A stretch of DNA of 64,000 bases from Actinomycetes bacterium (GTDB lineage: Bacteria; Actinomycetota; Acidimicrobiia; Acidimicrobiales; Acidimicrobiaceae), in assembly GCA_021819205.1 (NCBI GenBank), contig JAKARV010000006.1, positions 21,506 to 85,505 on the forward strand, in the 5' to 3' direction. Of this stretch, positions 18,803-28,400 are shown one piece after another. The notes beneath the pieces are model-generated. The model did no database searches. It had not been told where the DNA came from and saw only the letters and a list, made by a program, of their open reading frames with translations. Within the stretch, counting starts at the first letter, position 1. Each line of letters opens with the position of its first letter. The position numbers and the translations under genes were made by a program.

Positions 18803-20260
18803 GTGGGTTCGGGCGCAAGGGGGTTGCTGGTCGCCGGGACCAACTCGAATGCCGGCAAGTCGACCATGGTCGCCGGAATGCTTCGCTGGGCGCGGATGCG
18901 CGGCGTGCGGGCGGTTCCGTTCAAGGGGCAGAACATGGCGCTCAACTCGTCGGCCACAGTTGACGGCGGAGAGATTGCGAGAGCGCAGGTACTTCAGGCG
19001 CAGGCGGCGGGGGTTGAGCCGGTGATCGACATGAACCCGGTTCTGATCAAGCCGAGTGGTAAGGACCGTTCCCAGCTGGTGGTGCTGGGCAGGCCGGCGG
19101 GGGAGCTTTCCGGGGACGGATGGATGGAGGGCCGGGCCGAGCTGCTGGAGACTGTCGCCGGCGCCTACGAGAGGCTGGCGGCCGACGCCGATCTGGTTAT
19201 CGCCGAGGGTGCCGGATCGTCCGCGGAGATCAACCTGATTGGGGGAGATCTCGCCAATTTGAGGCTTGCAAAGCGTACCGGCATGGGCGCGGTGCTGGTG
19301 GGCGATATCGACCTTGGCGGGGTCTTTGCGAGCGTTTACGGGCACTTCAAGGTGGTGGATCCCGTATATGCGAGCTGCTACCGCGGGTTCATCATCAACA
19401 AGCTGCGCGGGAGCGCCAAGCTGCTCGAGTCGGGCATCGTCGAGCTGGAGGAGCGCCTCTTGACCAGGTGCTTCGGGGTGGTTCCGTACTTCGACCTCCG
19501 GCTTCCCGGAGAGGACTCCTACAACCGGCAGGATTGGGTTGGCGTAAAGGAGCGCGATCGGGCAAGGCTGCAGGTGGCGGTGGTAACGCTGCCGTACCTC
19601 GCCAACTTCACCGACTTCGACCCGCTCTTCCTCGAGCCGGAGGTTGACGTCTTCTACGCGCGCTCCCCTGCCGAGATTGCCGGAGCGGACCTGGTGGTGC
19701 TTCCGGGGACCAAGGCCACCGTCGCCGACCTCGAGTGGCTCGCGGGAGCCGGCCTCGACCGCGCGATCTGGGAGCACCTGGAGAGGCAGGGGTGGCTGCT
19801 GGGGATCTGTGGCGGTTACCAGATGTTGGCGGGAGAGATCGTCGATCGAGTCGAATCGGGGCGGGGGCGGGTCCGCGGCCTCGGCCTGTTCGATGCCGAG
19901 GTGGAGTTTACGCCGGAGAAGGTGACCAAGCTGATTGCCGGGGTGTCGCGCTTCCCCGAGGGGGAAAAGGTCAGCGGTTACCTCATCCACCACGGCCGGG
20001 TCACCAGCAAGGAGGCGCCACTTCTTTTTGTCGACGGCGAAGAGGAGGGTTCGGCCAAGGGAAGAGCGCTTGGCACTACCGTGCACGGCCTTTTCGACAG
20101 CGACCCCTTCCGATCGCGGCTGCTCGCCACGGTGGCGGATGATCGGGGGAAGCGCTTCACCTCTAGGGTAGGCTACGCGAGCCATGTGGACGGGGAACTC
20201 GACCGGTTGGCGCTGCTCCTCGACGCCCACCTTGACCTTTCCGCGCTGCTGCGGCTCTAA
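18803..20260 (+). CDS. cobQ: Cobyric acid synthase CobQ
   Basis: CobQ amidates the b, d, e and g side chains of adenosyl-cobyrinic acid a,c-diamide using glutamine and ATP. From GTG 18803 the product is 485 residues. The N-terminal dethiobiotin synthetase-like ATPase domain has LLVAGTNSNAGKST and the family-specific PFKGQNMALNS. The C-terminal class I glutaminase domain has the nucleophilic Cys in LGICGGYQMLAG and His in GTTVHGLFDSD. It starts 4 bases after miaB and is the first of three cobalamin-related loci in the window. Confidence 0.93.
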   Translation: MGSGARGLLVAGTNSNAGKSTMVAGMLRWARMRGVRAVPFKGQNMALNSSATVDGGEIARAQVLQAQAAGVEPVIDMNPVLIKPSGKDRSQLVVLGRPAGELSGDGWMEGRAELLETVAGAYERLAADADLVIAEGAGSSAEINLIGGDLANLRLAKRTGMGAVLVGDIDLGGVFASVYGHFKVVDPVYASCYRGFIINKLRGSAKLLESGIVELEERLLTRCFGVVPYFDLRLPGEDSYNRQDWVGVKERDRARLQVAVVTLPYLANFTDFDPLFLEPEVDVFYARSPAEIAGADLVVLPGTKATVADLEWLAGAGLDRAIWEHLERQGWLLGICGGYQMLAGEIVDRVESGRGRVRGLGLFDAEVEFTPEKVTKLIAGVSRFPEGEKVSGYLIHHGRVTSKEAPLLFVDGEEEGSAKGRALGTTVHGLFDSDPFRSRLLATVADDRGKRFTSRVGYASHVDGELDRLALLLDAHLDLSALLRL

Positions 20261-20705
20261 CTGGGAGGCGCTGCCGAATCGCTTGCGGTGTTTGCGGAGC
20301 ATTCTCAGGCATTGCGGTTCCGGGCCTTTTGCAATGGGCTGGCCGGTTGATCGACCGGCTGGTGCTCAACCGTTGCTCTGCCTTTATGCGAGCCAGACTG
20401 CTGCCGGGTATCGTCGTGCACGGCGGTAACCCCAAACGCCCGAGAGATCGCGGACCTGCTCGGCGAGTCCCGATCCCAAGCCGATTGCCAGCCGTGGGCT
20501 GCCTGGTTCAAACTTGAGCCAATACCAAATGCCGGTGCGCCAATCGTGGTTGCCAGAGGAGTAGGTCTATTTCCACACCCTTGTCCATCAACGATTGCAC
20601 CCGAAGAATCGGCGCCCAATCTTCCAAAGCGATCGCACTCCAATCATTGGAGTGTTCGGTTTTCGGTCGGTATCAACGATCGGCCCGGTTGGAGCAAGTT
20701 CTACT
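20261..20705. other. Intergenic stretch without a supported gene
   Basis: About 445 bases lie between the cobQ stop and the convergent acyl-CoA synthetase stop. Short open frames exist on both strands, the longest being a minus-strand frame of 112 codons at 20305-20643. None has recognisable protein motifs, a ribosome-binding site or actinobacterial codon bias. I see no RNA gene or terminator. It may be decayed coding sequence. Confidence 0.5.
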
Positions 20706-22331
20706 TCAATTTCCGCCTTCGGGTCGAGGCGTTTCCGCTTGCAACAGAGCGGCCTTGTCCACCTTGCCGGAGGCGGTTAACGGGAGCTCAACGGCTACTT
20801 GAAGATACTTTGGAACCTTGTAATCAGCCAGACGGGTGGCGAGATAGGTCTTGATGGCTCCTGGGTCGAGCGCTGCTCCGGGCTTGGGAACGACAAAAAA
20901 TTTGCCAACCTCGCCAAGTACTGGATCGGGGACACCGATTCCCGCAACGATCGCCACCCCGGGATAGTTCGAGATCTCGCTCTCCACCTCCGCTGGATAG
21001 ACGTTGTATCCACCCTGAATGTACATCTCCTTCTTGCGCCCAAGCAGAGTGATACGGCCTTCCTCTGAGACTTTCGCAATGTCTCCTGTAGCAAGCCAGC
21101 CGTTCTCGAGAAAGGCTTGGTGGGTCTCGTCGTAGAGGTCCCAGTAACCGCTGGCTACGCAGGCCCCCTTCACTTGGAGCTCGCCGGGCTGACCCGATTC
21201 GACGAGTGCGCCATTTGGGTCGACGATTTTCGCTTGGAAGTCTCCTATCATGCGTCCAAGAGTCGTGGAAAGCGTCGGCAGGTCGTCATCTAGGTCGGAT
21301 AGAATGCACGCCCCCGAGGTTTCGGAGAGCCCGTAAAGGTTGATGATCGGTCGATTCGGGAAGTGCTCTGCAAGTCGTGAGTAGAGTTCGGAGGTCACGC
21401 TCGCCCCGCCTACGACGCACAGCCGCACCCCCGAGAGCGGGGCAGTTGACATCGAGTCCAGGCCAAAGAGCAGAGTGTACATCGTCGGAACCGCGAGGAG
21501 AACGGTTACACCTCGCTCGGCGAGCAGCTTGAGAACTTGATTCGGCTTGAAGGCTGGGACTAAAAGTACGCTTGCTCCGCTAAGGAGCGATGACAGTACG
21601 GTACAGGTGATCCCCCCTACGTGATTCAGTGGGAGATGCCCGACCAAGACATCGTCCTCGACAAAGCCAAGGTGGCGGACCTGGGCGCTCGCCGAGGCTA
21701 GCAAACTTCCTTGGGTCAGCACCGCACCTTTAGGAAGGCCAGTCGTCCCGGAGGTATAGAGTATGGCAGCTGGATCTTCCGGTTTAGGAACGAGGTCCAC
21801 GGCAAGAGCGCTGGAGGCAGTTAGCAAATCGGAATAAGGGACGGCACGCTCGATCTTCGATAGGTCGCCAGGGACGCCGGATGCGTCCGGCAGTACGATC
21901 AAACGCTCTATGTTTTTAAAAATCTCCGGCGAGTCTTGGACGAACTGGAGAAAATCGATCTCCGCGGTCTTTGCCGCGATAGCGAGGGAGGTTGCCCCAG
22001 ACTGATGAAGCATGTGGCTCAGCTCCCGTCCGCGGTACCTTGGGTTGATGGTAACCACCGGTGTCCTGATCCGCGCCGCAGCGAAGAAAAGCGCGATCCA
22101 CTCGCTTTGGTTCTCGGCCATCAGGGCGACACGGTCACCTGGCCGGACCCCGATTCGAAGCAGATTCCCGGCCAAGATTCGCGAAATCTCGGCGAGTTCG
22201 CGGTAGGTGGTCACGCGCTCCGCCGTGGTTCCTGCGTTGTCGACCAGAAAGGTTCTATCCGGCCAGGCGCTGGCGGCGCACTCAAGGGCTGTTATCAACG
22301 TTTCATTTTCTTGGAGTCCTTGGAAACTCAT
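20706..22331 (-). CDS. Acyl-CoA synthetase / AMP-dependent ligase
   Basis: An ANL-superfamily enzyme that activates a carboxylate as acyl-AMP and transfers it to CoA. The 541-residue product has the P-loop motif ILYTSGTTGLPKGAVLTQG, the NLYGLSETSGA A5-type motif, the ENGWLATGDIAKVSEEGRITLLGRKKEMY hinge region and the late catalytic Lys in LPLTASGKVDKAALL. ATG 22331 is preceded on its strand by AGGGGGAGTAATTAA. Substrate cannot be read from sequence; a fatty or aromatic acid is likely. G+C looks somewhat lower than the neighbours, and it stands alone in a gene-poor region, so it may be acquired. Confidence 0.85.
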   Translation of the reverse strand: MSFQGLQENETLITALECAASAWPDRTFLVDNAGTTAERVTTYRELAEISRILAGNLLRIGVRPGDRVALMAENQSEWIALFFAAARIRTPVVTINPRYRGRELSHMLHQSGATSLAIAAKTAEIDFLQFVQDSPEIFKNIERLIVLPDASGVPGDLSKIERAVPYSDLLTASSALAVDLVPKPEDPAAILYTSGTTGLPKGAVLTQGSLLASASAQVRHLGFVEDDVLVGHLPLNHVGGITCTVLSSLLSGASVLLVPAFKPNQVLKLLAERGVTVLLAVPTMYTLLFGLDSMSTAPLSGVRLCVVGGASVTSELYSRLAEHFPNRPIINLYGLSETSGACILSDLDDDLPTLSTTLGRMIGDFQAKIVDPNGALVESGQPGELQVKGACVASGYWDLYDETHQAFLENGWLATGDIAKVSEEGRITLLGRKKEMYIQGGYNVYPAEVESEISNYPGVAIVAGIGVPDPVLGEVGKFFVVPKPGAALDPGAIKTYLATRLADYKVPKYLQVAVELPLTASGKVDKAALLQAETPRPEGGN

Positions 22332-23505
22332 TTAATTACTCCCCCTACTTCTAAACTTCGCGGATGTTTTGCCCAGTTGGTTTGGGAATTCGCGGCTGCG
22401 GAACCTGCGCAAGAGTTTGACACATGGCTCAATCGCTGCTTTTCCCGATCGAGATCGGCTGGGAATCTCGAAAATGCCGTGCAGCCCGCCTTGTTTCGAC
22501 GAGATTGCACTCCGCCCATGGAAATGTCGGGCTGCACTGTGCAGTCTGACGCTGCTGCCGACCGCCTGTTAGCGCGGCAATACCGGTGAATCGGGTCGCA
22601 TCGGCTTTGGCGGCGCTGGTATCCCTGCTGGCGCAGTAGGGATGCTTGTGGAGGTCGATCTGTGTGATGAACTCGGATGAGTTGCACCGACAAGTTTGAT
22701 TGGAAAGAGAACTGCTAACACAGTCCGACCGTTCTCCAAAGTATCTGGCGATCCTGTGGAGCAGTAATTCAATGGTCCCGACGGTTGGGAGAGCGGCGAT
22801 CGTTCGCTGGCCCTGGTACCCGGCCAGCTGTTGCTGAGGGTTTCTTTCGACGACACCAATGGCGCGCGCTACCTGAACCACGGCTCAGCCACCCTTGAGG
22901 AGGCCGTTTTCGGGGAGGAGACGTCGAGGCGGTGCCGGTTGGGGCGAATCGAGGCTCCCGATTCCGGAGCAGGGGTAATGCCTATCGGCATCCAGCAATA
23001 ACCGCCTTAGGCCGATCTCCGGAATAGCCGGCAAAGCGGATCGGCCCGCGCACCGTTGCGCAAGGCAGAGGTCGGTCACGCCGACGCCCTGTTTGCAAGG
23101 ATCCTTGAAGACCCGGACGCAAAGCCCGGCGACAGCAGAAATTGCATCCAATTCGACGGCCGTGAGGGAGCCGATAGCTGGGGCCCTGGCCTTGGAGCCA
23201 AAGAGTGTCCTTCAACTTTATCGGCGCCAAACTGGCAAAGACGTAGACGGGCAGCGCCGGTCTCCGGCGCAATCGTTACGGGAACACGCTTTGCCGCTGG
23301 CCCTTGAGGGATCTTTACCCAAGACCGGCTCGAACGAGCGGTCAAAAGCTTCGAGAGCACATTCTAAATCGTACTCCAATCTCAGGGGACCGTGTGAGCC
23401 GAGAACTGCAAAAGCTCCCGTTGGCGCAGAGTTGCTTATTCTCTTGACGCTCGACGGAGAGTCCGGTACTTCAGGCAACGGGGTAGCAAGGCACGAGCTT
23501 CAACA
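22332..23505. other. Gene-poor, probably degraded region
   Basis: Nearly 1.2 kb without a gene I can support. Minus-strand frames at 22429-22881, 22885-23151, 22982-23272 and 23218-23478 run end to end in different phases, as decayed coding sequence would, but no family is recognisable. No insertion-sequence ends or transposase motif were found. It sits between the lone acyl-CoA synthetase and a fragment of a DUF4143-type ATPase gene. Confidence 0.4.
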
Positions 23506-23630
23506 GCTCGTGGTCTTCTCGATTCGCGCCGGAAATTAACACCGGCCACCACGGGAGCCCCGCTGCCGTGGTGGCCGTCACCGCAACGGAGGGAGGAGGC
23601 AGACGCGCCAACGCGGTCCACGTTGCACCG
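23506..23630 (+). pseudogene. Remnant of the 3' end of a DUF4143-type ATPase gene (second copy)
   Basis: This stretch aligns with 24902-25027, the 3' end of the intact ATPase gene, at roughly 80 percent identity by eye. Shared blocks include GGTCTTCTCGATT, CACGGGAGCCCCGCTGCC and GGGAGGAGGC. A one-base deletion near 23525 and a stop break the frame, so the segment matching LLDFASEIDHGRHGS is not translatable. The last part still encodes VAVTATEGGGRRANAVHV against the intact VVITATGGGGKRADGVHV. Only the tail is recognisable; the rest of this copy has been lost. Confidence 0.75.
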
Positions 23631-23716
23631 ACCAACCACGCTCAAAACCTTGAGATGCCAAAAGAAATAGATACCCGCCAAGCCAATTTGCGATGTTGGC
23701 TGAAAGGATGCGACTG

Positions 23717-23770
23717 CGTCAAAAACTACGATTACAACCCGTCAAAAACTACGATTACAACCTGTCAAAA
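23717..23770. repeat. Tandem 23-bp direct repeat upstream of the ATPase gene
   Basis: Two perfect 23-bp units (23717-23739 and 23740-23762), each containing TCAAAAACTACGATTACAA, are followed by a partial third (GTCAAAA at 23764-23770). They end 15 bases before the GTG start of the ATPase gene. Spacing of about two helical turns suits side-by-side binding of a regulator, possibly autoregulation. The unit also contains TACGAT, which could act as a -10 element. Confidence 0.7.
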
Positions 23771-23785
23771 TGGTAGGCTTGCCGA

Positions 23786-25048
23786 GTGTTCAAATACCTT
23801 TGGCGGGTGGTGGACGATGAACTCGGCGTCCGGCTCGCTTCGAGCGGTGCAGTGCTCATCGAGGGACCAAAGGGTTGCGGAAAGACTGAGACGGCCTTGC
23901 AGCGCGCGAGAAGCGTCCTGCGTTTCGACACCAACCCGGCCGCCAGGGCTCAGGTCGGTCTTGATCCCGATGCGCTCTTCGAGCAACCCACTCCAATCGT
24001 TTTTGACGAGTGGCAGCGCGTCCCGGCGCTCTGGGACCACGTCCGGCGTCACGTTGACGATCGTCGCCAGCGCGGACTCTATATTCTGACTGGATCCGCG
24101 ACTCCAACCGACTCCCGCGAACTGCACTCTGGCGCGGGCCGGATCGGAACTTTGCAGATGCGCCCGATGAGCCTTTTCGAGTCGGGTCATTCGACGGGAG
24201 AGGTTTCGCTCGCGGCTCTGCTGCGCGGTGAGGATCAACGGGCGCAGCTCACCGGGATCACGATTCGCGAACTAATGCAGCTGGCCGTGATTGGTGGGTG
24301 GCCGGCGCTTGTGGGAGAGGATGAGCGGTTTGCCAGGCGATGGCTGGCTGACTACCTTGGCCAGATCATCGAGGTCGACATTCCTAATATCGGCGCCACC
24401 CGTCGAGCTCCTGATCGGCTCCGACGGACGCTCGCTTCCCTCGGTCGCGGTGTGGGGCAGTCGGTGAAGTTGACCGAGATTGGCGGGGATGTCGCAGGGA
24501 GCGACGGGCCGAGGCCGGCCAGGGAGACGGTAATGGCGTATTTAGACGCGCTCGACCGGTTGAAGCTTACCGAGAACGTGCCGCCATGGCGACCGCATAT
24601 GCGCTCTCGTACCCGGCTCCGCGAAGCGCCGGTCCGCTACTTCGTTGATCCTTCGCTGGGCACAGCGGCTCTCGGCGTCGGTTCCAGGGATCTGCTCTTG
24701 GACCCTCGGGCGGCTGGATTCCACTTTGGGGCGCTGGTCATCCGTGATCTTCGTGTATATGCACAACCACTTGATGGCACGATCTTCGCCTGGCGAGAGG
24801 CGCACGGACGCAAAGAGATCGACGCTGTCGTCGAAACCCCAAGCGCTTGGGCAGCCTTTGAGGTCAGGTTGACCTCCGAGCAGGACGTGATTGACCGTGC
24901 GGCTCGCGGTCTTCTCGATTTTGCTTCAGAGATCGATCACGGCCGCCACGGGAGCCCCGCTGCCCTGGTCGTCATCACCGCAACGGGGGGAGGAGGCAAA
25001 CGTGCCGACGGTGTCCACGTAGTACCGATTGCCGCGCTGGGACCCTGA
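23786..25048 (+). CDS. AAA-type ATPase with DUF4143 C-terminal domain
   Basis: A member of the large AAA/DUF4143 ATP-binding family, whose members are common, often multicopy and functionally unassigned. The 420-residue product has Walker A GPKGCGKT at residues 27-34 and Walker B-like PIVFDEWQRVP near residue 75. The ILTGSATP sensor and RMSLFE-like segment RPMSLFESG follow, and a C-terminal DUF4143 region contains the nuclease-like fold segment FAWREAHGRKEIDAVVE. GTG 23786 has only a weak upstream GGTAGG. A broken copy of its own 3' end and a tandem repeat lie just upstream. Confidence 0.82.
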   Translation: MFKYLWRVVDDELGVRLASSGAVLIEGPKGCGKTETALQRARSVLRFDTNPAARAQVGLDPDALFEQPTPIVFDEWQRVPALWDHVRRHVDDRRQRGLYILTGSATPTDSRELHSGAGRIGTLQMRPMSLFESGHSTGEVSLAALLRGEDQRAQLTGITIRELMQLAVIGGWPALVGEDERFARRWLADYLGQIIEVDIPNIGATRRAPDRLRRTLASLGRGVGQSVKLTEIGGDVAGSDGPRPARETVMAYLDALDRLKLTENVPPWRPHMRSRTRLREAPVRYFVDPSLGTAALGVGSRDLLLDPRAAGFHFGALVIRDLRVYAQPLDGTIFAWREAHGRKEIDAVVETPSAWAAFEVRLTSEQDVIDRAARGLLDFASEIDHGRHGSPAALVVITATGGGGKRADGVHVVPIAALGP

Positions 25049-25069
25049 CCGGCGCCACGGGAAAGATTG

Positions 25070-25230
25070 CTTGGTTACACTACCCCCGTGGGGCAAAACG
25101 ATCGAAACCAGTAGGTGCGCACGGCAACGGAGCCGGCTCCACTCGCTCCAGCCCACGGGGAATCGTCGTGCCAGGTGGGTCACGCTATGGGGTCCTGTCG
25201 GTATGGCGGGTTGAAAGCCCGAAGACCGCG
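25070..25230 (+). promoter_or_regulatory. Cobalamin riboswitch (divergent, btuB-like) upstream of cobN
   Basis: Read against the E. coli btuB riboswitch as I remember it, the leader shows the core blocks in order. These are AGTAGGTGCGCACGGCAACGG (compare AGCTGACGCGCAGCGGTAAGG), then CCAGCCCACGGGGAATCG (compare CTGCCATTCGGTGGGAAG) and AGCCCGAAGACC at 25216-25227, the exact 3' core. A hairpin with arms GGCGAC/GTCGCC (25233-25267) follows and could be the expression platform. The next gene is cobN, a cobalt-insertion gene that is commonly B12-repressed. The match is weaker than for the second riboswitch in this window. Confidence 0.62.
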
Positions 25231-25409
25231 GGGGCGACGCCTGCAAACGAAAGTGATAGCTGTCGCCTTCGACCACCCGTCCTTAACCGTTTAATCAGAT
25301 ATGGAGTTGATATTGATGCTTCCCTTCGGCTTGTGGCCACCGGCGCGCCGAGTTGTGGACTTCCGCCCCGCGGCCGGAGAGTGTTTTGATGTTCGCAGGA
25401 GGGGCGTGC

Positions 25410-28400
25410 GTGGCTGATTTCGTCTACCTGACCAACGCCGATACCGAGGTGCTCGCGATGCGGAGCGTCTGGGAGGAGGTCCCCTCCGGGTTCGGGCTGG
25501 TGGTGAGGGCGATCGACACCGTCGATGACCCCGGCGCTCTCGCTGAGGCTGCAAGGGTGGTGGTGGTAAGGCTGCTTGGCGGGGTGCGCGCACACACCGG
25601 CTTCGTCGAGCTGGCGGCGAAGTGCCGCACGCTTGGTGTACCGCTGATCGCCTACCCGGGGGACGCCTCGATCGACCCGGAGATGATCGGTGCTTCGACG
25701 GTAGCCGCCGGGGTCTGGAAGGAGGGCTTTGCCTACCTGATCCAGGGAGGGGTGGAGAACCTCGCTAACTTCGTCCGCTTCATCTCCGACGTGGTCGCAA
25801 GGACCGGTTACGGATTTGCTCCCGTGGCCGAGGTTCCCAGTTATGGAAGGTACCGCTCCAACACCACTGGCGCTCCGGAGGTGGGGCTGCTTTTCTACCG
25901 CGCCCACCTGGTCTCCGGCAACCTCTCCTTTGTCAACCGCTTCCTCGAGGTGGCCTCGGGCATGGGGATCGCAGCCACCGCCTACTTTGCTTACTCGCTC
26001 AGGGACATCTCCGATCCGGCCGATTCGGTTATCGGGCTCATGCGCGCCGATGGCTTGCAGGTGCTGGTGGCTACGGTTCTTGCCGGCGGATCCCAGGAAG
26101 GGCTGGAGTGGGACGCCGGGCCGCTCCTGTCCCTAGGGGTCCCGGTCCTCCAGGGCATCGTGGCGACTACCAGCCGCTCGGAGTGGCTGGAGTCGGAGTC
26201 CGGTTTGCGGCCGATGGACGTGGCGATGAACGTGGCCATCCCGGAGTTCGATGGACGCGTCGTCACCGTCCCGATCGCCTTCAAGGAGCGGGTGGACGAG
26301 GACGAACTCTACGGGGCCGCGCTCTCCGCCTACCAGCTCGACGAGGACCGGGCCGGTTACGTGCTCGCTCTCTCCCGCCGCTACCTGAGGCTGCGGCGAA
26401 AGCCGAACTCCGAAAAGCGGATTGCCGTGGTCCTCTCCGCCTACCCGACCAAGCGGTCCCGCCTGGGCAACGCGGTTGGGCTGGACACCCCGGCGAGCCT
26501 GGTGCGCCTTGCCAAAGCGATGGCCAGCAGCGGCTACCGCGTCGAGGAGCTGCCGGATGATCCGGTTGAGCTGATGCAAAGGCTTGGCGAGCTGATTGAC
26601 TACCACTCGCCCGACACCGTCGCCGGCGGAGGCCTCGCCCTCGATGCCAACGCCTACACCCGCTGGTTCCGGCGGCTTCCGAACCGCGTCCAGCGGGAGG
26701 TCGAGGCGGCTTGGGGGCCGCCTCCCGGAGAGGTCTACCTAACCGAGGGCAAGCTTTGGTTTCCGGCGATCGAGTTCGGCAATTTGGTTGTCGCGATCCA
26801 GCCGCCGCGAGGGTTCGGGGACAACCCAATCGCGGTCTACCACTCACCGGAGTTGGTACCGACCCACCACTACCTGGCGTTTTATCATTTTGTCGAGGCG
26901 GTCCTCGACTGCGATGCCATCGTCCATTTGGGCAAGCACGGAACCATGGAGTGGCTTCCGGGCAAATCGGTCGGACTCTCCGACTCCTGCTATCCGGCGA
27001 TCGCCGCCGGGAGCCTCCCGGTTGTGTACCCCTTCGTGATCAACGACCCCGGGGAGGGGACCCAGGCCAAGCGGCGCTCGCACGCCACCATCGTCGGGCA
27101 CCTGGTTCCGCCGATGACCCGGGCGGAGAGCTACGGTGGCCTCACCGACCTCGAGGTCCTTCTGGACGAGCATCAGCGGATTGCCGCCCTCGACCCGGAG
27201 AAGCTGCCAGCGATCAGGGAACGGGTGTGGGAGTCGATCGCCTCGATCCAGTTGAACGTGGACATGGGGGTGGAGCACGTCCCGGATGGCGAGGAGTTCG
27301 ACGACTTCCTGGTCGATGTGGACGGCTACCTTTGCGAGCTCAAGGACGCCTTGATCAGGGGTGGGCTCCACATCCTGGGCGAAGCCCCCTCTGGGCAGGC
27401 ACTTGTCGATCTCATCGTCGCCATCACCAGAGTGCCGCAGCTCGATGCTCCGGCGTTGAGGACCGCCCTCGCGAGCGGGGGCGGGCGAGCTGGCCTCGAC
27501 GAGACGGACGCCAGGGCGGGAGAGCTGATCTGGGGGCTCTACGACCAGGGGTTCGACCCCCGCGCACTTGACGATCCGGGGTGGCTGCACTCGGTTGGAC
27601 TTCCCAGCCCGCTTGAAGGGGAGATCCGGGAGGTGCTGGCGTGGATCTGCACGCGCCTCGTCCCCAACCTGGCAGCGACCTCCGGGGAGGTGGCAAGGGT
27701 GGTCGAGGCGCTCGGAGGTCTTCCTATCCCGCCGGGGCCATCGGGGGCTCCGACCCGGGGGATGGCGCACTGCCTCCCGACCGGCAGGAACTTCTACTCC
27801 ATCGACCCTCGGGCGATCCCCACCCGCCTCTCCTGGGAGACCGGGGTGCGGCTTGCCGACGCCCTTGTCGCGAAGTACCTGGAGGAGCGGGGGTCGTATC
27901 CCATTTCGGTGGGGGTGGTTTTTTGGGGAACGGCCGCCATCCGCACCGGCGGCGACGACCTAGCGCTCGCGCTCAGCCTGGTCGGGGTCGAACCGGTCTG
28001 GGATCGGGTGTCGCAGCGCGTTGGCGGCCTGCGGCTGATCCCGCTCTCCGAACTTGGCCGGCCCCGGATCGACGTTACCTGCAAGATCTCCGGTTTTTTT
28101 CGCGATGCCTTCCCGCACGCGGTCGAACTCCTCGACGAGGCGTTTGCCATGGTGTCCAAGGAGGCCAGCGAGGGGGAGGCCAACCCGCTCGCCGGAGCCG
28201 GTGTCGTTCCGCGGATCTTCGGTCCGCAACCACGCTCCTACGGTTCGGGGATCCTTCCGCTCCTGGAGACCAGGAGCTGGAGGGACCAGGGCGATCTGGC
28301 CGAGGTCTACTTGGCCTGGAGCGGCTTCTCCTACTCCCGGGGTGGCTTTGGCGAGCCGGCAAAAGAGGCGCTCTCCTCGCGGCTCGCCGGGATGCAGGTG

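Noticed and set aside
16966..20302. Long minus-strand open frames of 602 and 584 codons
   Set aside because: They lie opposite recA, miaB and cobQ, which are certain genes; the antisense products are rich in Arg, Pro, His and Gly with no family features.
22332..23505. Possible insertion sequence in the gene-poor stretch
   Set aside because: No transposase motif, terminal inverted repeat or target duplication could be found.
23093..23539. 148-codon plus-strand open frame
   Set aside because: No ribosome-binding site or motif, and its 3' part is the frameshifted remnant of the ATPase gene.
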